Position numbers and translations under genes: made by a program
Shown here: positions 7,099 to 10,683 of the stretch, one piece after another
Layout: the number at the start of each line of letters is the position of its first letter
How positions within the stretch are numbered: the stretch's first letter is position 1
Assembly (NCBI GenBank): GCA_036274055.1
Contig: DASUGM010000046.1
Span: 1 to 10,683 of the forward strand
From: DASUGM01 sp036274055
GTDB lineage: Bacteria > Acidobacteriota > Vicinamibacteria > Vicinamibacterales > SCN-69-37
Direction: 5' to 3'
Length of the DNA: 10,683 nucleotides
Notes under the pieces: model-generated
Databases searched by the model: none
What the model was told of the DNA's origin: nothing
The model's input: only the letters and a program-made list of their open reading frames with translations

Positions 7099-7115
7099 CG
7101 TCCGCCGATCGGACG
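7099..7115 (-). promoter_or_regulatory. Hairpin between precursor stop and kinase start
   Basis: CGTCCG-n5-CGGACG forms a perfect 6-bp GC-rich stem with a 5-nt loop that ends right at the kinase ATG (7098) and covers its only weak ribosome-binding bases (GGCGG). It begins 6 nt after the precursor stop. It could protect the upstream precursor message from 3' decay or lower kinase translation. A stem this short could also be chance in GC-rich DNA. Confidence 0.45.
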
Positions 7116-7120
7116 TCAGG

Positions 7121-7279
7121 CTAACCGGTGCCGCCTGGCGGTTTGCGGCTTTCACCTGGGTCGGCCGGGCTGGACGACAATTTGCCCCCGCCGCCCTTGA
7201 GAACGTCGCCGACGTGACCCACGTAGGTCAGTGTCGGCCGCGTCCATTTCGACCTTTCGGTCTTCACTTCGGGCTTCAT
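7121..7279 (-). CDS. Lasso-type RiPP precursor peptide (small, easily missed)
   Basis: This is a 52-aa peptide (53 if the adjacent ATG at 7282 is used). Numbered from 7279 it reads MKPEVKTERSKWTRPTLT, then YVGHVGDVLKGGGGKLSSSP, then ADPGESRKPPGGTG. The leader holds W12-x2-P15-x-L17-x3-G21, close to the Y-x2-P-x-L-x3-G motif bound by lasso B1 proteins. Gly29-32 precede a core-like tail with D40 and E43. A good GAGGTG Shine-Dalgarno (7284-7289) is placed better for the ATG at 7279; either start overlaps the cyclase stop (ATGATGA), giving coupling. Gly32 to Asp40 would give a 9-residue ring; the leader register would instead put the core at Gly29, where no acid sits at positions 7-9. The threonine expected at -2 is missing. 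A lasso assignment is therefore likely but not certain. Confidence 0.8.
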   Translation of the reverse strand: MKPEVKTERSKWTRPTLTYVGHVGDVLKGGGGKLSSSPADPGESRKPPGGTG

Positions 7280-9117
7280 CATGCACCTCTTCGGTCAACC
7301 GGACCGCGCCCGCGACTGGCCCATGAGGCCAGGTTCAGGACGGTCCAGATTCTATAACTTTCGGTTGTACGCGGGCCAGACACGAGCCTGTCGATCAGTC
7401 CGGTGACGGCGGCCGCATCGATGACGCCGAGGTCGCGGAGCTGCGTGCCCTGATTGACGCTATCCCACGCGGCCCGGCCTTCGCGCCGCAGCGTGGAATG
7501 GTAGAAATCCGTCGCGTTGATCTTGCGCTGGCGATCGAACCCCAATCCGGGGAAGCGCCGCGCCACCGCGTCGCGCACCAGTCCCTTGGACCGGGCGCCG
7601 CGCGCGAGCACCGACGGCGGCAGCCGATACAACAAGTCGACGAGATCGGCATCGACGAACGGATGCATGAACATGACGTTGAGGTCGCGCCCCGCCTCGA
7701 ACAGCTCTTCATACTCGAGCGACGCCAGCGCATGCGTCAGTGACAGGCGCATCTCGCGCTGGTAGAAACTGTGCCGGTGCGGCGTCGCCGGCGCGATGGT
7801 CAGTTCGGCGCGATCGTCCACCTGGGCGCGCAACTGCGGATCCGGCGCCACCCACGGCGGCACCGACGCCGCCATCTGCCGCCGGTGCCGCGCGCTCAGC
7901 CAATGCGGCGCGATCCGATCCGCGGTCAGCGTCAGGATCGGCCGGACACCGAATCGCCAGAGGTTGCTGTACAACGTCTGCAGCGTCGTCAGCTTGTACG
8001 AGCGCATGTTGACGCCGACGAAGCGCGCGAGATCGCCGAAGCGGCCGGCGCGAAGAAGATCGGCGGCAAGATACGGCGACACGGTCAGCCACTCGTCGCC
8101 GCCTGTACCAGTCATGACGACGGTCCGGCCGCGCTCGCGGCCGGCGCGGGCGAGATGCTCGTAGGCGGGCCACCAGAGATTGGCCAGCGGCGCGGTGAAG
8201 CGCGGCGAGAGCCGCGTCGCGTTCATCAGCAAGCCATCGGGACGGACGGCGTCGTCGAACTTGACGAAGTGCTGATCGAGGCCGAGCGCCTGCGCCGCCG
8301 AGCGCTGCACGAACTCTTCGTTGCATGCCGGATCCGGAAACCCGAGCGACAGCGCCAATGGCGCCGGCCGGCCCTGACGACGGGCGAGATCGGCGGCCAC
8401 CGCGGCGACGCTGATCGAATCGAGACCGCCGCTGAGATTGATCGCGGTCGCGCCTTGATCGAGACAGCGCTGGACGGCGCGGGAAAACGCGGCGTCGAAG
8501 CGATCCTGGCCCTCGGCGTCCCCGAGGGCGAGAGGTTCCTGTTCCGACGGGTTCCAGTACCAGTGATCGCGAATCCCGCGCCGGCTGACTTCGAGCAGAT
8601 GAGCCGGCTGCACGCGCCGAACGCCGGCGTAGTAGGTCTCCTCGGCGACCGGCCAACGTCCAAGGAGATGCTCGGCGAGCTGAACGCGATTGAAGTCTGC
8701 GGAGACACCCGGCTGTTCGAGCAGCCGCGGGATCGACCAGGAAAAAAAGATCGTCGTCCCCGCTTCCGCGTAGAACAGCGGATGCTGGCCCATCCGATCG
8801 CGGACGGCGACCAGACGATCGCGCGACCGATCGTCGATTACGATCGCGAAGTGGCCGGCGAGCGCGTCGAGCCACTTGTCACCCAAGTGTCGATACGCGA
8901 GGAGCACGAGCGTGGCCGGCGACAGCGCCTGACCGGCGACGCCGAGGCGCGCGGCCAGATCGTCGGGCTCGAACAGAATGCCGCTGAACGCGGCGCGAAG
9001 ACCGGGCAGACTCGCGGTCGATTCCGAACCGGCGTCGAGTTCGACACCGCCGTCGGCGCGATCGATCGAGACGACCCACGGCGCGCGCGCGACGGCCGGC
9101 GCTGGCGCAGTGTGCAT
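7279..9117 (-). CDS. Asparagine-synthetase-like lasso macrolactam synthetase (C protein)
   Basis: This 612-aa protein has the two-domain layout of asparagine synthetase B. The N-terminal glutaminase-like domain (about 10-190) keeps structural marks such as LAGHFAIVIDDRSRDRLVAVRDRMGQHPLFY but has no Cys2 (it begins MHTAP), so it cannot use glutamine. The ATP-binding synthetase domain has the pyrophosphate loop LSGGLDSISVAAV (SGGLDS at 229-234) and GTGGDEWL (about 337-344). Loss of the cysteine with a retained SGGxDS is the hallmark of lasso cyclases (McjC type), which adenylate an Asp/Glu side chain and close the ring onto the N-terminal amine. It starts at ATG 9117, 4 nt after the B1 stop, and its stop overlaps the precursor start. 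These neighbours support a RiPP role over asparagine synthesis. Confidence 0.9.
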   Translation of the reverse strand: MHTAPAPAVARAPWVVSIDRADGGVELDAGSESTASLPGLRAAFSGILFEPDDLAARLGVAGQALSPATLVLLAYRHLGDKWLDALAGHFAIVIDDRSRDRLVAVRDRMGQHPLFYAEAGTTIFFSWSIPRLLEQPGVSADFNRVQLAEHLLGRWPVAEETYYAGVRRVQPAHLLEVSRRGIRDHWYWNPSEQEPLALGDAEGQDRFDAAFSRAVQRCLDQGATAINLSGGLDSISVAAVAADLARRQGRPAPLALSLGFPDPACNEEFVQRSAAQALGLDQHFVKFDDAVRPDGLLMNATRLSPRFTAPLANLWWPAYEHLARAGRERGRTVVMTGTGGDEWLTVSPYLAADLLRAGRFGDLARFVGVNMRSYKLTTLQTLYSNLWRFGVRPILTLTADRIAPHWLSARHRRQMAASVPPWVAPDPQLRAQVDDRAELTIAPATPHRHSFYQREMRLSLTHALASLEYEELFEAGRDLNVMFMHPFVDADLVDLLYRLPPSVLARGARSKGLVRDAVARRFPGLGFDRQRKINATDFYHSTLRREGRAAWDSVNQGTQLRDLGVIDAAAVTGLIDRLVSGPRTTESYRIWTVLNLASWASRGRGPVDRRGA

Positions 9118-9121
9118 GGAG

Positions 9122-9400
9122 CTAGGCCAGGCCCTCGGCGCGAAGCGACGCGATCAACTCTTCGAACGCGGACTCGAGCTCGGGCCGGTCGGCGGCAAAC
9201 TCCTGTTCGAGCAAGTCAATGATCTCGGTGCGGGCCTTCTGCTGCGTGAGCAGCTCCCAGATCCGTGCGCCGGTGGCGTTGAGTTCGTAGATCCGGTTGG
9301 TGGTGAGCCGAACCAGCACCGCCGAGTCCCCGACCCGGCGGGCGACGACATCTGAGGGGATCGAATAAGGGCGATCGGACGGAGACGTTGGGTTCGACAC
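9122..9400 (-). CDS. PqqD-like RiPP recognition protein (lasso B1)
   Basis: This 92-aa protein matches the PqqD fold: SIPSDVVARRVGDSAVLVRLTTNRIYELNATGARIWELL, then a helical tail (EIIDLLEQEFAADRPELESAFEELIASLRAEGL). PqqD/RRE domains bind leader peptides and present them to the modifying enzymes; in lasso pathways this is B1, which binds the Y-x2-P-x-L motif seen in the precursor here. A fused or adjacent B2 protease would be expected but is absent. The start is GTG at 9400; no Shine-Dalgarno is visible, and the promoter at 9415-9443 would place transcription start near 9408, giving an almost leaderless message. It is the first gene of the operon. Confidence 0.88.
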   Translation of the reverse strand: MSNPTSPSDRPYSIPSDVVARRVGDSAVLVRLTTNRIYELNATGARIWELLTQQKARTEIIDLLEQEFAADRPELESAFEELIASLRAEGLA

Positions 9401-9414
9401 GGTCTGAACTGTTG

Positions 9415-9443
9415 AGTTTAGGAGCGTGCTGGCAACGAGTCAA
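9415..9443 (-). promoter_or_regulatory. Sigma70-like promoter of the lasso/RiPP operon
   Basis: On the minus strand TTGACT (9438-9443) and TAAACT (9415-9420) are separated by exactly 17 bp, the best promoter match in this region. Transcription would start near 9408, only about 8 nt before the GTG of the PqqD-like gene. It gives the operon its own promoter, separate from the oxygenase upstream. Confidence 0.68.
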
Positions 9444-9475
9444 CCGCCCAAACTATTCTGTAATAAGGGTTTGAT

Positions 9476-9536
9476 GGCGAGATCCCGATGATTGGCACTT
9501 TCGTGCTATTAACGGAATCGGGTCGCCGGCCAATCA
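9476..9536 (-). other. Structured RNA element with nested and competing stems
   Basis: On the minus strand GGCGACCCGAT (9517-9527) can pair with ATCGGG-atc-TCGCC (9476-9489): 11 pairs with a 3-nt bulge. The loop contains GCAC-GAAA-GTGC (9495-9506), a 4-bp stem closed by a GNRA tetraloop. A second perfect 8-bp pair, TGATTGGC/GCCAATCA (9529-9536 with 9489-9496), competes with the first stem. It begins at the stop of the upstream oxygenase and precedes the operon promoter. There is no U-tract, so it is not a standard intrinsic terminator. It may be a transcript-end structure or a switch in read-through RNA. Confidence 0.5.
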
Positions 9537-10193
9537 GATGTACCAGGAGACCACGGTGCGTCGTTCGCCGTGGCGGACGGGTGCCACCGAGTGGAGCTGG
9601 GTCGACGGGAACGTCATCAGCAGTCCGGGCTCGGGATCGACCGGCAGGCCCAGGGCCTGACCGGCTGGATCGTCGAACATCTCGTACAGCGTCAGCTCTC
9701 CGCCGCCGAAAGTCCCGGGACGTTCGGCCTCGGATTGTTCGTTGACGAAGATGACTGCGGTGACGCGCCGGAGAGTAGAGAACTGGCCGTCGCCGCGCTG
9801 GAAGCGATCGCGATGCGGCTTGTAGAAGTCGCCTGGCCCGTAGGCAAGAAACTGCGGCACCTGACAGTCCGCGAGGTCGATCGCGTAGTGGCCGGCGATC
9901 GCGGCGCGGAGGTCGAGCAGCCGGGTCTTCACCTCGGCAAACAACTCGTCCGGGACATCCATCACCTTGGTGCGGCGGTACTCGCGATTGACAGTGAACT
10001 CGGCGCTGCCGCCAATCGTGCCTTCGGCCCACGTGCCTGCGTCCATCGCGGTATTGATGCGCCGGCATTCGTCGGCGCTGAGGAAGCCGCGCACGGTGAA
10101 AAGGCCGAGCTTCTGGAAGAATTCCGCCGAAGCCACGGCTGAAACCCTAGCATGGGCGATGGGCGATCGGGTGCTCGAGCCATGGCAGAGCAT
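9534..10193 (-). CDS. 2OG-Fe(II) oxygenase, prolyl-4-hydroxylase type
   Basis: This 219-aa protein (from ATG 10193) has the P4Hc-type fold. It begins EFFQKLGLFTVRGFLSADECRRI and carries H127-x-D129 in DFYKPHRDRFQRGDGQ, H201 in STQLHSVAPV, and R212 (GERRTVVSWYI) for 2-oxoglutarate. GTFGGGELTLYE is the usual strand before the jelly-roll C-terminus. Such enzymes hydroxylate Pro, Asp or other side chains. The reading frame extends to 10268, but its first residues lie in the palindromic repeat, so that start is unlikely. ATG 10193 and a GTG at 10136 with AGG 9 nt upstream both remain possible; homology begins only at about residue 24. It is co-directional with the RiPP operon but separated by a structured element and a promoter, so a tailoring role on the peptide is a hypothesis. 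Confidence 0.88.
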   Translation of the reverse strand: MLCHGSSTRSPIAHARVSAVASAEFFQKLGLFTVRGFLSADECRRINTAMDAGTWAEGTIGGSAEFTVNREYRRTKVMDVPDELFAEVKTRLLDLRAAIAGHYAIDLADCQVPQFLAYGPGDFYKPHRDRFQRGDGQFSTLRRVTAVIFVNEQSEAERPGTFGGGELTLYEMFDDPAGQALGLPVDPEPGLLMTFPSTQLHSVAPVRHGERRTVVSWYI

Positions 10194-10251
10194 CGGGCAA
10201 TCGCGCGATCGGGCAAAGGACGACGCGGTCGCGCGCTCTGAAAAGACATTT

Positions 10252-10321
10252 GCCAAGAGCGGATTCACACAGGGATTTTCTCCCGCTCTTCTCTGTCTTC
10301 TCCCTGTGATTCGCTCTTGGC
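10252..10321. repeat. Palindromic repeat unit 1 (internally deleted, 70 bp)
   Basis: It starts GCCAAGAGCG and ends CGCTCTTGGC, the same inverted ends as units 2 and 3, but lacks about 70 bp of the centre. The break falls between GGGA direct repeats present in the full unit (CACAGGGA...CTCCGGGA), as expected of slippage or recombination. The longest frame of the neighbouring oxygenase gene would start inside it. Confidence 0.8.
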
Positions 10322-10370
10322 GCGCGCCGACGCTGCATGAAGGCGCTCATCCGGCTCTGAAAAGACATTT

Positions 10371-10509
10371 GCCAAGAGCGGATTTCACAGGGAGAAGCAC
10401 GAGAAAACCAAGAGGAAGAGCCGCGAGGATCAAATCGAGGGTTTTGCCGAACACTCTCCGGGATTTTCTCCCGCTCTTCTCTGTCCTCTCCCTGTGATTC
10501 GCTCTTGGC
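10371..10509. repeat. Palindromic repeat unit 2 (full length, 139 bp)
   Basis: The 5' arm GCCAAGAGCGGATTTCACAGGGAG is the near-exact reverse complement of the 3' arm at 10485-10509 (ends CGCTCTTGGC). An inner AAAACC (10404-10409) can pair with GGTTTT (10440-10445). It holds no credible gene. A 49-bp spacer (10322-10370) joins it to unit 1 and is itself repeated after unit 2. The layout resembles a REP/BIME-like or miniature inverted-repeat element. Confidence 0.82.
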
Positions 10510-10556
10510 GCGCGCCGGCGCTGTATGAAGGCGCTCATCCGGCTGAAGAGACATTT

Positions 10557-10683
10557 GCCACGAGCGGATTTCACAGGGAGAAGCACGAGAAAACCAAGAG
10601 GAAGAGCCTAGAGGGTTTTGCCAAACACTCTCCGGGATCTTCTCCCGCTCTTCTCGGTCTTCTCCCTGTGATTCGCTCTTGGC
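10557..10683. repeat. Palindromic repeat unit 3 (reaches the window end)
   Basis: This 127-bp unit has the same ends and inner blocks as unit 2, with one base change in the first arm (GCCACGAGCG) and a 12-bp deletion next to the CCTAGAGGGTTTTGCC block. It is preceded by a 47-bp copy of the spacer (10510-10556). The array may continue beyond the window. The 10194-10251 stretch before unit 1 holds no gene I can support apart from the alternative start region of the oxygenase. Confidence 0.8.

Noticed and set aside
7099..7155. GTG start of the kinase at 7155
   Set aside because: It overlaps the precursor, lacks a ribosome-binding site, and adds residues without similarity; ATG 7098 fits better.
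7279..9117. Housekeeping asparagine synthetase B
   Set aside because: No Cys2 for glutaminase activity, and it is sandwiched between a PqqD-like gene and a leader-bearing peptide gene.
7771..9222. Plus-strand 483-aa frame
   Set aside because: Shadow of the cyclase gene, which has clear SGGLDS and GTGGDEW motifs on the other strand.
10194..10268. ATG start of the upstream oxygenase at 10268
   Set aside because: The first residues come from the palindromic repeat unit, and homology begins far downstream.
10252..10683. CRISPR array
   Set aside because: Units are 70-139 bp near-palindromes with repeated rather than unique spacers.

Overview
This is a high-GC bacterial window whose gene content looks acidobacterial, possibly Vicinamibacteria-like. 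The argument rests on the large duplicated 'orphan' MacB/FtsX permease (ADOP type) that is abundant in Acidobacteriota, plus an ECF42-type sigma factor paired with a DGPF protein. The taxonomy is an inference. Almost everything is coded on the minus strand, so the genes are best read from right to left.

Right end (10683 to 9534): an array of three long imperfect palindromes (the third ends exactly at the window edge), then a 2-oxoglutarate/Fe(II) oxygenase of the prolyl-4-hydroxylase type. After its stop come a strongly structured segment (9476-9536) and a clear sigma70-like promoter (9415-9443).

Centre (9400 to 6220): a compact RiPP operon that looks like a lasso-peptide pathway. It encodes a 92-aa PqqD-like leader-recognition protein (B1), a 612-aa asparagine-synthetase-like cyclase lacking the glutaminase cysteine (C), a 52-53 aa precursor peptide overlapping the end of the cyclase gene (7121-7279/7282), and an HPr-kinase-like peptide kinase (K). 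The precursor has a lasso-type leader motif (W-x2-P-x-L-x3-G) followed by a GGGGKLSSSP block and a DPGE...KPPGGTG tail. The usual leader protease (McjB/B2 type) is absent from the window, the precursor sits third rather than first, and the leader lacks the expected threonine at the usual register. This is the most interesting system here. A second 2OG-Fe(II) oxygenase (5429-6079, plus strand) converges on the operon, so the cluster is flanked by two candidate hydroxylases.

Left-centre (5310 to 3540): a DGPF/YCII-family protein and an ECF42-type sigma factor with a long C-terminal extension. A TGTCGA-N17-CGAC element upstream matches the promoter motif I associate with ECF42 factors, suggesting autoregulation.

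Left end (3431 to 1): an ArsR-type repressor, an AHSA1/SRPBCC protein and the ADOP permease, joined by start/stop overlaps (ATGATGA, ATGA) and fed by a TTGACA-N18-TATTTA promoter whose -10 lies in a TTAACTC/GAGTTAA inverted repeat, a likely autorepression site. The window begins with a perfect 20-bp palindrome downstream of the permease.

Two related repeat elements carrying GTGAAGGAG-type decamers lie at 3451-3555 and 6101-6213. They share a CCTTCACGGTGCAGTCGAG end that supplies or abuts the last codons of the sigma factor and kinase genes.
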